From UBA2988 sp965237965 (GTDB lineage Bacteria; Gemmatimonadota; Gemmatimonadetes; Longimicrobiales; Gaopeijiaceae), in NCBI GenBank assembly GCA_965237965.1, contig CBDEGT010000002.1:434001-498000 (forward strand): a stretch of DNA of 64,000 nucleotides. The letters run 5' to 3'. Under the pieces are notes generated by a model that was given only the letters and a program-made list of their open reading frames with translations, had not been told where the DNA came from and ran no database searches. A program made the translations under genes and the position numbers. Below are positions 1 through 8,675 of this stretch, one piece after another. The stretch's first letter is position 1, and every line of letters starts with the position of its first letter.

Positions 1-137
1 CTGTAGTTTACGTCGGCTTCGAGCAGGACCCGCCGGACTTCCCGCAGTCCCTCCCGAATCATCGGCTCGGTCAGGACCCCGCGCTGGCGGAGCGTCCCCA
101 AGACGCTGTCCAGCTTCTCGCTCAACTCCTCGAACAT
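1..137 (-). CDS. ffh: Signal recognition particle protein Ffh, N-terminal part only
   Basis: Only the first 45 codons lie in the window; the gene runs off the left edge. The translation begins MFEELSEKLDSVLGTLRQ and contains LREVRRVLLEADVNY, the helical N domain that starts Ffh proteins, before the GTPase domain. Ffh binds signal peptides co-translationally and docks with FtsY. ATG is at 137-135. It lies downstream of purA on the same strand with a 173-base gap; that gap holds a GC hairpin at 268-283 that could end purA transcription but has no T-run. The identity rests on a short but characteristic segment. Confidence 0.85.
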   Translation of the reverse strand, partial: MFEELSEKLDSVLGTLRQRGVLTEPMIREGLREVRRVLLEADVNY

Positions 138-310
138 CGGTGCCCGGGCCTTCCACGCTGGTCTCGCTCCCGGGGCCTACATCCCCAGAACCTACAGAGC
201 TTGGCAAGATAGCCGGCTGACAACGTATCCTCAACCGGATCCAGCCTTTGCGGCCAGGCTCGATGCCCCCCGCGCCCGCGGGGCCACCTCGTGCTCGGCC
301 ACCCCGCAGT

Positions 311-1597
311 CTACACGTGGATGATCTGGCTCCGCCTCGTGCCGACCGAAACCATCGCGATCGGAGTGGCGGTGAGCTCCTCTATGCGGTCGAGGTATGC
401 GCGGGCGTTCCTCGGCAGGTCGGTCAACCGCTTGGCCGTGCTCGTGTCGGATTCCCATCCGGGATGGGTCTCGTAGCGAGGGACCACCGTCTCGAGCGAC
501 CAGGTGTCGGCCGGGAAGTCACGTGTGCTTCCCCCGTCGTCCGTCGAGTATTCGGTAGCGATCCTGAGTTCTGGAAGCGTGTCGAGCACGTCCAGCTTGG
601 TGACCGCGAGGCCGCTGAGTCCGTTTACGCGCGCCGAATAGCGCGCCAGTACCGCGTCGAACCAGCCACAGCGCCGGGGCCTGCCTGTGGTCGCCCCGTA
701 CTCACCGCCAAGCTCCCGGACGCGCTCGTCCATTTCGGGCTCGAAGGCGGTCGGGAGTGGGCCGTTCCCAACGCGCGTCGTGTAGGCCTTCACCACCCCC
801 ACCACGGTGTCGATCGCGGTCGGCCCGATCCCGACTCCCGTAGCGGCGCCTCCCGCCGTGGTGTTGGAAGAAGTGACGAACGGGTAGGTACCGTGGTCGA
901 GGTCCAGTGCGGCGCCCTGCGCGCCCTCGAGCAGGATCCGGGTTCCGCTCGCCAGAGCGTCTGTGATCTCCCTGCCCGTGTCGGTTGCCATGCCAAGCAG
1001 GCGCTCACCGAGCTCGAGACATCTGAGCACCTCTTGCTCGAGGTGCTCGGTACTGCCATCTAGGCGACGGACCGCACGCTCGAGTCCCTCGCGCACGCGC
1101 TGTTGGAGCCGCTCGCCGCCGCGCAGGTCGGCCACGCGCACCCCGCGCCGACCCGCCTTCTCTTCGTAGGCGGGCCCGATCCCCCGTCCTGTGGTGCCGA
1201 TCTTTTCGGCGGCGCGATCCTCGGAAGCCCGGTCGAGGGCTTTGTGGTAGGGAAGCAGCAAGTGTGCGCGCTCGCTGACGCCCACCCGACCTGCCAGATC
1301 GATGCCGCGCTCGCTCAGGGCATCGTGCTCCTCGAAGAACTGGAGCATGTCGAGTACCACGCCGTTGCCGAGGAGGCAGCGCTTGCCTGGATGGAGGATC
1401 CCGGAAGGGATCTGATGGAGGATGAACGCTTCCTCGCCGACGTGCACGGTGTGGCCGGCGTTCGCGCCACCCTGGTAGCGCGCGATCACGTCGGCGTCCT
1501 CGGCCAACACGTCGACGATCTTTCCTTTACCTTCGTCGCCCCACTGGCAGCCTACGACGACGGTGCACCGCCCTGTTCCGGGCATCACGATGGTCAC
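311..1597 (-). CDS. purA: Adenylosuccinate synthetase
   Basis: Joins IMP and aspartate using GTP, the first committed step to AMP. The N-terminus has GCQWGDEGKGKIVDVLAE, the GTP-binding P-loop with its catalytic Asp, then GGANAGHTV with the catalytic His. Later family signatures include IGTTGRGIGPAYEEKAGR and ILLEGAQGAALDLDHGT. At 428 residues it has full family length. The start is a GTG at 1597; an in-frame ATG four codons on is an alternative. It follows pilT on the minus strand and is separated from it by a strong intrinsic terminator, so it probably has its own promoter. Confidence 0.97.
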   Translation of the reverse strand: MTIVMPGTGRCTVVVGCQWGDEGKGKIVDVLAEDADVIARYQGGANAGHTVHVGEEAFILHQIPSGILHPGKRCLLGNGVVLDMLQFFEEHDALSERGIDLAGRVGVSERAHLLLPYHKALDRASEDRAAEKIGTTGRGIGPAYEEKAGRRGVRVADLRGGERLQQRVREGLERAVRRLDGSTEHLEQEVLRCLELGERLLGMATDTGREITDALASGTRILLEGAQGAALDLDHGTYPFVTSSNTTAGGAATGVGIGPTAIDTVVGVVKAYTTRVGNGPLPTAFEPEMDERVRELGGEYGATTGRPRRCGWFDAVLARYSARVNGLSGLAVTKLDVLDTLPELRIATEYSTDDGGSTRDFPADTWSLETVVPRYETHPGWESDTSTAKRLTDLPRNARAYLDRIEELTATPIAMVSVGTRRSQIIHV

Positions 1598-1610
1598 GCG
1601 GCGTACTCAC

Positions 1611-1642
1611 GAAAAAAGGCCCACCCCGCAAGAGGATGGGCC
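1611..1642 (-). terminator. Rho-independent terminator after pilT
   Basis: On the minus strand a GC stem (GGCCCATCC / GGGTGGGCC, 1618-1642) with a short loop is followed directly by six T. It lies between the pilT stop at 1704 and the purA start at 1597, in the right orientation to stop pilT transcription. Confidence 0.85.
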
Positions 1643-1703
1643 GCTGGCCAATAAATCCTTTAGGAGAAGCTAGGCGGAACCGAGGGGGGCGTCAACCGAA
1701 ACC

Positions 1704-2844
1704 TCAACTCCCGAACATGCGTGACATCTCATCGCCGTAGCCCTGTTGGGGACCGCCTGCTTCGGCGCCCGCACCACCTTGGGAGAGCGTGTTCATCTTG
1801 AGGTCGAAGTCCGACGGGTTGTTGGCCGCCGCCATCGCCACGCGGAAGTCGATCCGGTCTGCCCTCACGAGCGCCATCAGATGCTGGTCGAAGCTCTGCG
1901 ACCCGTACGTCTCCGCGCCCTCCTCGATCAGATCGTAGATCTCGTCCATCCGCTTCGGGTCACGGATGCAGTCTCGGATGGTACCAGTCACCGGCATGAT
2001 TTCGCACGCCGCTACCCGCTCCTTCCCGTCCTTGGTGGGAATCAGCCGCTGACTGATCACCGCCATGATCTGCTCGGAGATCCGGACTCGAATCATCTCC
2101 TGCTCAACCGGATCGAACACCGCGATCAGACGCGAGATGGTCTGGACGGCGTTCTTCGTATGCACCGTCGAAATCACGAGGTGGCCGGTCTCAGCCGCCT
2201 TGAGGGCAGTATCGATCGTCTCCTTGTCGCGCATCTCGCCGATCAGCAGCACGTCGGGGTCCTGGCGTAGTGCGGCCCGCAGCCCAGACATGAAGGTCGG
2301 AGTATCGGTACCGATGTCGCGCTGCGTGATCGAGGCCTTCTGGTCGCGGTGGAGAAACTCGATCGGATTCTCCAGCGTGACGATGTGCATCTGCTTGTTC
2401 TGATTGATCCAGTTGATCATCGCAGCCATGGTAGAGCTCTTGCCCGACCCGGTCACGCCGGTCACCAGGATCAGCCCCCGCTCGTGGTCCGATATCTTGA
2501 CCAGCACATCCGGAAGCTTCAGGTCGTCGAAGTTCGGGATCTCGATCGGAATGACGCGCATCACGATCATGAAGGATCCCCGCTGGCGGAGGATATTCAC
2601 CCGGAAGCGACCCAGGCCGGGAAGTCCCCAGGAAACAATCGTAGTCGAGCAAGTCGTCGATGCGGTCCCGGTCCCGCTCGTGCGGCATCAGCTTCTGGGC
2701 GAGCGCTTTCACCTGGTCGCCTGATAGCTTCTGCTGCGTGACTGGAACCAGACTGCCGTGGATGCGGGCGCGGACGTTGTCGCCCGCCTTGATGTGGATG
2801 TCGCTGGCACCGCGCTCGATTGCGGCCTTGAAGATCTCGATCAT
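1704..2844 (-). pseudogene. pilT: Type IV pilus retraction ATPase PilT, single-base frameshift
   Basis: PilT is the hexameric cytoplasmic ATPase that drives pilus retraction. The N-terminal piece starts MIEIFKAAIERGASDIHIKA (ATG 2844, with GGAGAAG upstream). The C-terminal piece carries Walker A GVTGSGKSST, Walker B LLIGEMRD, His-box STVHTKN and a TIRDCIRD segment in place of the usual AIRNLIRE. The frames meet near 2633-2640: removing one T from a TTT run (AAA on the plus strand, 2633-2635) restores a junction ending SWGLPGLGRFRVN and makes the gene 1140 bases, 379 residues, the normal size. It is therefore a recent lesion or a homopolymer sequencing error. PilU is the alternative paralogue; the sequence fits PilT better. 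Confidence 0.88.
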
Positions 2845-2947
2845 GACCGGCTTCTCCGGGAAGCGCGCGCGCACGGCTCGAGCTGCGCGGCGAAACAGGT
2901 TGGAGCTTTAAAATAGCGCCCGGCTGCGCCCCAGCGCCACCTACCCG

Positions 2948-2962
2948 TGGCACGCACCTTGC
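2948..2962 (+). promoter_or_regulatory. Sigma-54 type -24/-12 promoter upstream of the DUF1328 gene
   Basis: TGGCACGCACCTTGC matches the RpoN consensus TGGCAC-N5-TTGC exactly, with the diagnostic GG and GC 12 bases apart. The expected start site lies around 2974, about 40 bases before the ATG at 3013. No enhancer-binding regulator gene lies in the window. Confidence 0.6.
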
Positions 2963-3012
2963 GCCTGCCGCCGCGGACCACTCCGGATGGAGCCCTCGAA
3001 GGAGGAGACGCG

Positions 3013-3159
3013 ATGCTGGGATGGCCCATCACGTTTCTGGTCATCGCCCTGATCGCCGCACTGCTCGGCTTCGGCGAAGTCGCGGGCGCCGCGGCGGGAA
3101 TCGCCAGGATCATGTTCGTGCTGTTCCTGATGGCTTTCGTACTGGCCCTGTTCTTCTGA
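3013..3159 (+). CDS. DUF1328 family small membrane protein
   Basis: A 48-residue, almost entirely hydrophobic protein that starts MLGWPITFLVIALIAALLGF and has two predicted membrane segments separated by a Gly/Ala-rich turn (GEVAGAAAGIAR). This is the DUF1328/YtjA pattern; the function of the family is not known, though members often behave as stress-linked small membrane proteins. GGAGGAGAC lies just before the ATG at 3013. It is the only plus-strand gene among minus-strand neighbours and has a sigma-54 type promoter of its own. Confidence 0.85.
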   Translation: MLGWPITFLVIALIAALLGFGEVAGAAAGIARIMFVLFLMAFVLALFF

Positions 3160-3188
3160 CTATGGAAGCCTGTTCCCCGCTTGACCCC

Positions 3189-3212
3189 GAGCGCCACGCG
3201 CCGTGGGCGCTC
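3189..3212. terminator. Hairpin between convergent DUF1328 and MgtC-family genes
   Basis: GAGCGCC pairs with GGGCGCTC across a short loop, spanning the convergent gene ends and touching the mgtC-like stop. It has no T-run, so it is only a possible bidirectional terminator. Confidence 0.35.
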
Positions 3213-3924
3213 AGGAGCGCAGGATCGCCCGCACCTCGGGACGCTCGAGCAGATCCGCCCGGGCGTCGCGGAAGGCCTCGCTCGGACCGCGCACATCGAA
3301 CGTCACCTGCTTCTCGCCGTCCCTTCCCTTTACCAGGGACTCCTGGTGCACGGCGAGGCCCGCAGCCTCGAGCAACTCCTGAATATCGTCCGGCTTCCCC
3401 GCCTCCGTGAGCGTCACGTGGAGGCTTCGACTACGCCGCTGGTTCGCGATCCTGTCCTCGACCCAACCGAGCGGCCACAGGATGACCAGGACGAGAAGCG
3501 TAGCCCCGGTGGCCTCCACGTAGGCCCCTGCCCCCACCGTCATACCGATCGCCGCGACGACCCAGAGGGTGGCCGCCGTAGTGAGCCCGATCACTGTGCC
3601 GCGCGCCTTGAGAATCGTGCCGGCACCGAGGAACCCGATTCCCGAAACGATCTGCGCGGTGATGCGCGCAGGATCCGACGCCACGCCGCCGCCGACAAAT
3701 TGGGCGAAACCGATCGACAGATCGGTGAGCAGCGCCGACCCGACGCAGATCAAGATGTTCGTGCGGAGCCCGGCCGGTTTGCCACTCGCGTCTCGCTCCC
3801 ACCCGATAACGCCCCCCAGCAGCGTTGCCAGCAGCAGCTCGCCGAGCAGGTCGAGCGCAAACGCGTCGCGGGCCGCCGCCCAGCTCTGTACGTCCGCAAA
3901 CCACCCGACGAGAAAGTCCATCAT
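3211..3924 (-). CDS. MgtC/SapB family membrane protein
   Basis: The 237-residue product starts MMDFLVGWFADVQSW. Its N-terminal domain has several membrane segments with family motifs: LLATLLGGVIGWERD, GLRTNILICVGSALL, RITAQIVSGIGFLGAGTI and GLTTAATLWVVAAIG. A soluble C-terminal domain of about 80 residues follows. MgtC homologues modulate F-type ATPase or magnesium homeostasis in some bacteria; the role here is unknown. The ATG at 3924 overlaps the trpS stop (ATGA), so translation is probably coupled to trpS. Confidence 0.9.
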   Translation of the reverse strand: MMDFLVGWFADVQSWAAARDAFALDLLGELLLATLLGGVIGWERDASGKPAGLRTNILICVGSALLTDLSIGFAQFVGGGVASDPARITAQIVSGIGFLGAGTILKARGTVIGLTTAATLWVVAAIGMTVGAGAYVEATGATLLVLVILWPLGWVEDRIANQRRSRSLHVTLTEAGKPDDIQELLEAAGLAVHQESLVKGRDGEKQVTFDVRGPSEAFRDARADLLERPEVRAILRS

Positions 3925-4937
3925 CCCGCAGCGGAGCGCCAGTCGAGCCCCATCCGCTCCCGCACCACACCCATCGTTTCGCGGGCGATCTCGCGCGCCC
4001 GTTGCGCGCCGTCCTCGAGGATCTCGCGGACTCGATGTGGGTGGGTGTGGAGCTCGGCCGCACGCTCGCGCATGGGCGCGAACGTGTCGCTGATCGAGTC
4101 GGACAGCATGCGTTTGCACTCCACGCAACCACGCTCCGCGTTCCGGCAGCGAAGCGCCACGTCGTCCACGGTGTCGGGCGCAGAGAAGTACCGGTGCAGT
4201 GTGTACACGTTGCACACCTCGGGGCGGCCCGGATCGTCACGTCGGACCCGCTGCGGGTCCGTAACCGCCGTCCGCACCCGGGCCCACACCTCTTCGGGGG
4301 ATGCCGTGATGGGCACCGTATTGCCGAGCGACTTGCTCATCTTGGCCTCACCGTCCAGGCCCAGGATCCGACCCTCCTCTCCGATGAGCGCCTCGGGCTC
4401 CGGGAAGTACTGCCCGTAGGAGGTGTTCCACTTGCGAGCGATCTCGCGAGTGAGCTCGAGGTGCTGGCGCTGGTCCTCGCCTACGGGCACCGCGTCGGCA
4501 CGATAGAGCAGGATATCGGCGGCTTGAAGGACGGGGTAATTCAGGATCCCCGCAGGAACCGACTCGAAGCGCTGGGCCTTGTCCTTGTACTGGGTCATGC
4601 GCTCGAGCTCACCCACCGGCGTGACGCTGTTGAAGAGCCACGCCAGCTCGGTGTGCTCGGGCACGTCCGACTGAACGAAGAGGATCGCACGCTCGGGATC
4701 CAGCCCAACAGCGAGGAAGCTGACCGCCAGATCCACGACATGCCGCGGCAAGTCGCCGGGATCCCCGCCCGCAGTGACAGCGTGGTCGTCCACGATGCAC
4801 CATACGCAATCGAAGCGGTCCTGCATCTCTACCCAGCGGCGGAGTGCGCCCAGATAGTTACCGAGGTGAGCCTCACCGCTCGGTTGCATGCCGCTGAAGA
4901 CGCGGCGCCGTCGCGCCTCGGAGTTCGATGGGGTCAT
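3921..4937 (-). CDS. trpS: Tryptophanyl-tRNA synthetase
   Basis: Charges tRNA-Trp with tryptophan. Class I signatures are visible: SGMQPSGEAHLGNYLGAL holds the HIGH-like segment and AKMSKSLGN holds KMSKS. LLYRADAVPVGEDQRQHLEL is the usual central segment. I prefer the ATG at 4937 because family similarity begins shortly after it (RRRVFSGMQPSG). An in-frame start at 5006 would add 23 Pro/Ser-rich residues, and neither start has a clear ribosome site. It is divergent from the phosphatase gene at 5061 and coupled to the mgtC-like gene downstream. Confidence 0.96.
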   Translation of the reverse strand: MTPSNSEARRRRVFSGMQPSGEAHLGNYLGALRRWVEMQDRFDCVWCIVDDHAVTAGGDPGDLPRHVVDLAVSFLAVGLDPERAILFVQSDVPEHTELAWLFNSVTPVGELERMTQYKDKAQRFESVPAGILNYPVLQAADILLYRADAVPVGEDQRQHLELTREIARKWNTSYGQYFPEPEALIGEEGRILGLDGEAKMSKSLGNTVPITASPEEVWARVRTAVTDPQRVRRDDPGRPEVCNVYTLHRYFSAPDTVDDVALRCRNAERGCVECKRMLSDSISDTFAPMRERAAELHTHPHRVREILEDGAQRAREIARETMGVVRERMGLDWRSAAG

Positions 4938-5060
4938 GGGGTTCGTTGGAGGGGTGCGCGGCTCCCTGTCCGGGGAGGCGTCTGAGAGCGGTAACTTAGA
5001 GGCCATGAGCTACGCTAACCACAACAGATCCAGGACCGCTCCAACACAGCCCGGAACTCC

Positions 5061-5852
5061 GTGAGCCGTGCGCTCCTGATCACCGCCCTGGAAGCCGCGG
5101 AGGCGGCGGCCACCGTGCAGCGCCGCTGGATCGGCCGGGTCGGGATCGCGCAGGCCAGCGAGAAGGCCCTGCGCGACTTCTTTTCCGACGCGGACGTGGA
5201 GGCACAGCAGGCCGCGGTGGACGTGATTCGGTCCCGCCACCCCGACCATGCGGTGCTCGCGGAGGAAGGTGAGGCTGCGCGCGCCCCGGTCGGGGCGGGA
5301 CCTCTCTGGGTAATCGACCCCATCGACGGAACCACCAACTTCCTCCACGAGCATCCGATGTATGCGGTTTCGGTGGCCGTGCTCGAGGGTGGGGAGCCGG
5401 CCTCAGGGGTCGTGATCGCGCCGGCGACGGGCGAGCGCTGGTGGGCCAGTCACGGGGGCGGCGCCTATAAGGACGGCCGGCGCATCCGGGTGGCGACGAC
5501 CACCGACCTGACCGATGCGCTGATCGGCACCGGCTTTCCGTTCAAGGCGATGCACCTGCTCGACGAGTACCTGGGCCAGCTCGGGAGGGTGCTGCGTGGA
5601 TCGGCCGGGATCCGGCGGGGCGGCGCGGCGGCGCTCGACCTCGCCTATCTGGCGTCCGGCTCGCTCGACGCGTTCTGGGAGCTCGACCTCTTCCCGTGGG
5701 ATTACATGGCTGGGGTGATCCTCATCCGTGAGGCGGGCGGCGTGATCCGTCGCATCGACGGCTCACCGATCGGCCTCGATCCGGGAACAGTGCTGGCCGC
5801 GGCAAACTCCGACCTTGCCCGTGCCATTGAGTCGCTCGTAAACAACGGTTGA
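5061..5852 (+). CDS. Inositol monophosphatase family protein
   Basis: A 263-residue lithium-sensitive-type phosphatase (IMPase/SuhB/HisN superfamily). Metal-binding motif 1, WVIDPIDGTTNFLH, and motif 2, WDYMAGVILIREAGG, are intact, and the upstream EE of motif AEEGE is present. These residues bind the two or three Mg ions that activate the attacking water. The substrate cannot be fixed from sequence: inositol phosphate, histidinol phosphate and PAP are all possible. The start is GTG at 5061. Confidence 0.9.
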   Translation: MSRALLITALEAAEAAATVQRRWIGRVGIAQASEKALRDFFSDADVEAQQAAVDVIRSRHPDHAVLAEEGEAARAPVGAGPLWVIDPIDGTTNFLHEHPMYAVSVAVLEGGEPASGVVIAPATGERWWASHGGGAYKDGRRIRVATTTDLTDALIGTGFPFKAMHLLDEYLGQLGRVLRGSAGIRRGGAAALDLAYLASGSLDAFWELDLFPWDYMAGVILIREAGGVIRRIDGSPIGLDPGTVLAAANSDLARAIESLVNNG

Positions 5853-5896
5853 GCGAAGCGGGGCCGGAAGACATCGTCCCCCGGCCCCACTCGCTC
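5851..5896. terminator. Bidirectional hairpin between convergent IMPase and hsp20
   Basis: GAGCGA (5851-5856) pairs with TCGCTC (5891-5896) and GGGGCCGG (5860-5867) pairs with CCGGCCCC (5881-5888), making a long GC stem right at the IMPase stop and before the hsp20 end. It has no clear T-run, but its position between convergent genes supports a terminator. Confidence 0.6.
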
Positions 5897-5938
5897 AGCC
5901 GGATGCGGCCTGATGCAGCCCGATCCGGCCGGAGGGCC

Positions 5939-6418
5939 TCACCCGATCGAAGCCAGGTGGCCTTCCTTCTCGGCCACGTTGCCGATCTCGATCTTGCGGG
6001 TCTTCGCCTCTGCGGCCTTGGGCATCCGAACCGTCAGGATACCGTCGCGGTACTCGGCCGCGATGTCCTCGGGCCGCACCGACCGGGGCAGTGTGAAGGA
6101 GCGCTGGAAGCTCCCGTGACGGCGCTCCCAGAGATGGTACCGCTTCCCTTCTTCGCCCTCCTTCCGTTCCTCGGATTTCTCTCCGCGAATGCTGAGGACG
6201 TTGTTCTCGAGTTCGAGCTCGATGTCGTCCCGGTTCATCCCGGGGACCTCGGCGGTGAGCACCAGCTCGTCGCCGCTCTCCTCAACGTTGACCGCCGGCA
6301 GCCAATTGCCGCCGTTGGCCGGGGTGGGCATGTCCTCGTTGAACAGCTGACCCAGGCGGCTGGTCAGGTGGTCCAGCTCCCGCCAGGGGTTCCGGTACGT
6401 AAAGCGTGTGATCGCCAT
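5939..6418 (-). CDS. Small heat shock protein, Hsp20/alpha-crystallin family
   Basis: A 159-residue ATP-independent chaperone that holds unfolding proteins. The alpha-crystallin domain starts at NVEESGDELVLTAEVPGM, continues through LSIRGEKSEE and ends with the YRDGILTVRMPKAAEAK segment, which holds the G-x-L motif before the last strand. The start is ATG 6418, seven residues inside the longest frame, because AGGAGG lies five bases upstream. A sigma-54-like element lies about 100 bases upstream. Confidence 0.93.
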   Translation of the reverse strand: MAITRFTYRNPWRELDHLTSRLGQLFNEDMPTPANGGNWLPAVNVEESGDELVLTAEVPGMNRDDIELELENNVLSIRGEKSEERKEGEEGKRYHLWERRHGSFQRSFTLPRSVRPEDIAAEYRDGILTVRMPKAAEAKTRKIEIGNVAEKEGHLASIG

Positions 6419-6516
6419 GGTATCCTCCTGACTCGGCATCGAAGGCGGGTCGAAACCGTGTCCGGGGTCGCAGTTCCCGCCTACCCCCTGCTTCTATGCT
6501 CCTACGCAGAAGTATT

Positions 6517-6530
6517 GCACAGGTCGTGCC
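6517..6530 (-). promoter_or_regulatory. Sigma-54-like promoter upstream of hsp20
   Basis: Read on the minus strand the site is GGCACGACCTGTGC followed by AA. It keeps the GGCACG block and a GC exactly 12 bases after GG, and differs from the RpoN consensus in one base of TTGC and in the leading T. It is also palindromic (GCAC-N5-GTGC), so a dimeric repressor site is an alternative reading. Confidence 0.4.
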
Positions 6531-6700
6531 TCTAGCTGACTGCCAACATGCAGGTTTGCGGACGCCGGGAGGCGGTTGTCCCTGCCGATCTGACAAGCCT
6601 CCGTGCCGCTCTTGCGGGACACGACCCTCCGGCCGGACCGTCCCACCGTACAAGGGGGTAGGGGCTGTTCCGACCCCCGAACCGAGGAGGCAGGGCGCAG

Positions 6701-7771
6701 ATGGAGCGCATCGACGTCGGCGTGCTGGGCGCCACCGGAATGGTGGGAGTTCGGCTGGTCCGCCTGCTCGAGGGACATCCCTGGTTCCGGCTACGGGAGG
6801 TCGGAGCGTCGGACCGGTCGAAGGGCAAGCCACTGGGCCGCCTGACCGTCGACGAGGACGGGGGCCCGCTTTGGGCCGAAGCGGCGGGAATGGTGGTCAA
6901 GTCCGTGGACGACGAATACGCCTCCCCGATCCTGCTCTCCGCGCTTCCGTCCGGAGTGGCGAAGGAGCTCGAGCCGAGGCTCGCGCAGGCGGGCCATCTC
7001 GTGGTCAGCAATGCGTCCAGCCACCGCATGGGCGCCCACGTGCCGCTCGTCATTCCGGAGGTCAATCCCGACCACCTCGAAGTGGCGCGGCGACAGGCGG
7101 AGCGCACGGGCGGCGCGATCGTGACCAACCCCAACTGCGTGGTGGCCGGGGTCGCGATGGCGCTCCATCCTCTCCACGAAGCGTTCGGGCTCGAAGAGGT
7201 GCTGGTGACGACCTTTCAGGCGATCTCCGGAGCCGGCAGGCCGGGGCCAGCGGCGGGTGACCTCCTCGACAACGTCCTCCCTTTCATCGCCGGCGAGGAG
7301 GACAAGATCGGCGACGAGATCCGCAAGATCCTCGGCACGGCGACGGCCGATGGCTTCGAAAACGCGAGCATGCGGGTGAGCGCTACGTGCACGCGCGTCG
7401 GGGTCTCGCACGGCCACCTCGCCTCCGTTTCGCTTGGGTTCCGCAGGGCGCCGCGTGTCGAGGAGGTGAGCGAGGCGCTGAGCGGTTTCCGAGGACGGGT
7501 GGTCCAGGACGGCTTGCCTCGGGCTCCGGTACGACCGATCGAGGTGATCCCGGGCGACAATCGTCCGCAGCCCCGGCTCGACCGCGATCGTGGAGCCGGC
7601 ATGACGGTGACGGTCGGCCGGATCCGGAGCTGTGAGGTCCACCACATCAAGATGTTCGTGCTCGCGCACAACCTCGTGCGCGGCGCCGCGGGGGCGGCGC
7701 TCCTCAACGCCGAGCTCTGCCACGCACGCGGGTTCGCCGCCCGGGTCGCGGACGCGCCGGCGGCGCGGTGA
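6701..7771 (+). CDS. asd: Aspartate-semialdehyde dehydrogenase
   Basis: Reduces aspartyl phosphate to the semialdehyde, the branch point to lysine, threonine and methionine. The N-terminal NADP fold GVLGATGMVGVRLV, active-site Cys in IVTNPNCVVAG, substrate segment AISGAGRPG and catalytic His in VGVSHGHLASV are all present. The 356-residue length and the LSALPSGVAKELEP segment fit the archaeal/fungal-like subgroup. GAGGAGG precedes ATG 6701. It heads the lysine cluster asd-dapB-dapA-dapD. The 282-base gap upstream holds the hsp20 promoter side and a hairpin at 6654-6678 (GGGGGT/ACCCCC) just before the ribosome site; I see no lysine riboswitch fold. Confidence 0.96.
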   Translation: MERIDVGVLGATGMVGVRLVRLLEGHPWFRLREVGASDRSKGKPLGRLTVDEDGGPLWAEAAGMVVKSVDDEYASPILLSALPSGVAKELEPRLAQAGHLVVSNASSHRMGAHVPLVIPEVNPDHLEVARRQAERTGGAIVTNPNCVVAGVAMALHPLHEAFGLEEVLVTTFQAISGAGRPGPAAGDLLDNVLPFIAGEEDKIGDEIRKILGTATADGFENASMRVSATCTRVGVSHGHLASVSLGFRRAPRVEEVSEALSGFRGRVVQDGLPRAPVRPIEVIPGDNRPQPRLDRDRGAGMTVTVGRIRSCEVHHIKMFVLAHNLVRGAAGAALLNAELCHARGFAARVADAPAAR

Positions 7772-7889
7772 CCCTCCGGGCGGCCCCACAGGAGGACTGT
7801 TTGAGCGTGCTCCCCGAACACTTTCCCCGTGCCGGCGAGGCTCGGGGTCCGACCAACGGCGAGGACGAGGAGCCGGAACAAACTCTGCG

Positions 7890-8624
7890 ATGAAGCTCGC
7901 ACTGATTGGCTATGGCCGGATGGGCCGCGCGGTCGAGGAAGCAGCGGAGGCGCGCGGCCACGACGTGGTTTCCCGCCTCGACTTGGGCGATCCGATCGAC
8001 CGGGAGAGCCTGGCCGACGCCGAAGTCGCCATCGACTTCACCCTCCCCGATGCCGTCGTCGACAACGCCCGGCGCATCGCCGAGGCGAAGGTGGACCTGG
8101 TGATCGGCACCACGGGTTGGTACGACCGAATGAACGACGTGGGTGAGATCGCCCGAGCCACCGGCATCGGTTGCCTCTGGTCCCCGAACTTCTCGCTCGG
8201 CGTGCAGCTCTTCTTCCGACTCGCCCGCGCAGCAGGCCGGCTGGCCGACGCGCTCGAGGAGTACGACGTGTACGTTCACGAAGCGCATCACCGACACAAG
8301 ATCGACCACCCGAGCGGCACCGCGCTCAGGCTCGCCGACCTGCTGGTGGCCTCGCTGGACGGCAAGACCTCCTGGCGTGAGGGTCCACCATTGGGGACCC
8401 CCGATCCCGACGTGCTCTGGGTGACAGCGACCCGTGCAGGCGAGATCCCTGGAGTCCACGAGGTTGGACTCGAGGGACCGTCGGACAGCATCGTGCTGCG
8501 TCACACAGCTCGTAACCGAGAGGGATTTGCGAGCGGAGCCGTCGCCGGGGCCGAGTGGGTGCGTGGGAGGAGCGGTCTCTTCGGCATGGACGACATGCTG
8601 GCGGAGCGCTTCGGCCCGGCCTAA
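7890..8624 (+). CDS. dapB: 4-hydroxy-tetrahydrodipicolinate reductase
   Basis: Reduces the DapA product to tetrahydrodipicolinate with NAD(P)H. The N-terminal fold GYGRMGRAVEE carries the GxxGxxG motif, and the catalytic segment is HEAHHRHKIDHPSGTA. In most homologues this reads DAPSGTA; here the Ala is His, an unusual but probably tolerated change. At 244 residues it is a short form (the E. coli enzyme has about 270). ATG 7890 begins the conserved MKLALIGYGRMG; longer in-frame starts have no family similarity. Confidence 0.95.
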   Translation: MKLALIGYGRMGRAVEEAAEARGHDVVSRLDLGDPIDRESLADAEVAIDFTLPDAVVDNARRIAEAKVDLVIGTTGWYDRMNDVGEIARATGIGCLWSPNFSLGVQLFFRLARAAGRLADALEEYDVYVHEAHHRHKIDHPSGTALRLADLLVASLDGKTSWREGPPLGTPDPDVLWVTATRAGEIPGVHEVGLEGPSDSIVLRHTARNREGFASGAVAGAEWVRGRSGLFGMDDMLAERFGPA

Positions 8625-8675
8625 GTGACGCCCGCCAGATTGCGAATGCCGCCTCCGGGCGGCGGGGAGAAAGCG

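Noticed and set aside
6419..6700. Lysine riboswitch upstream of asd
   Set aside because: Only a single small hairpin (6654-6678) is visible and no multi-helix core or conserved L-box blocks can be recognised.
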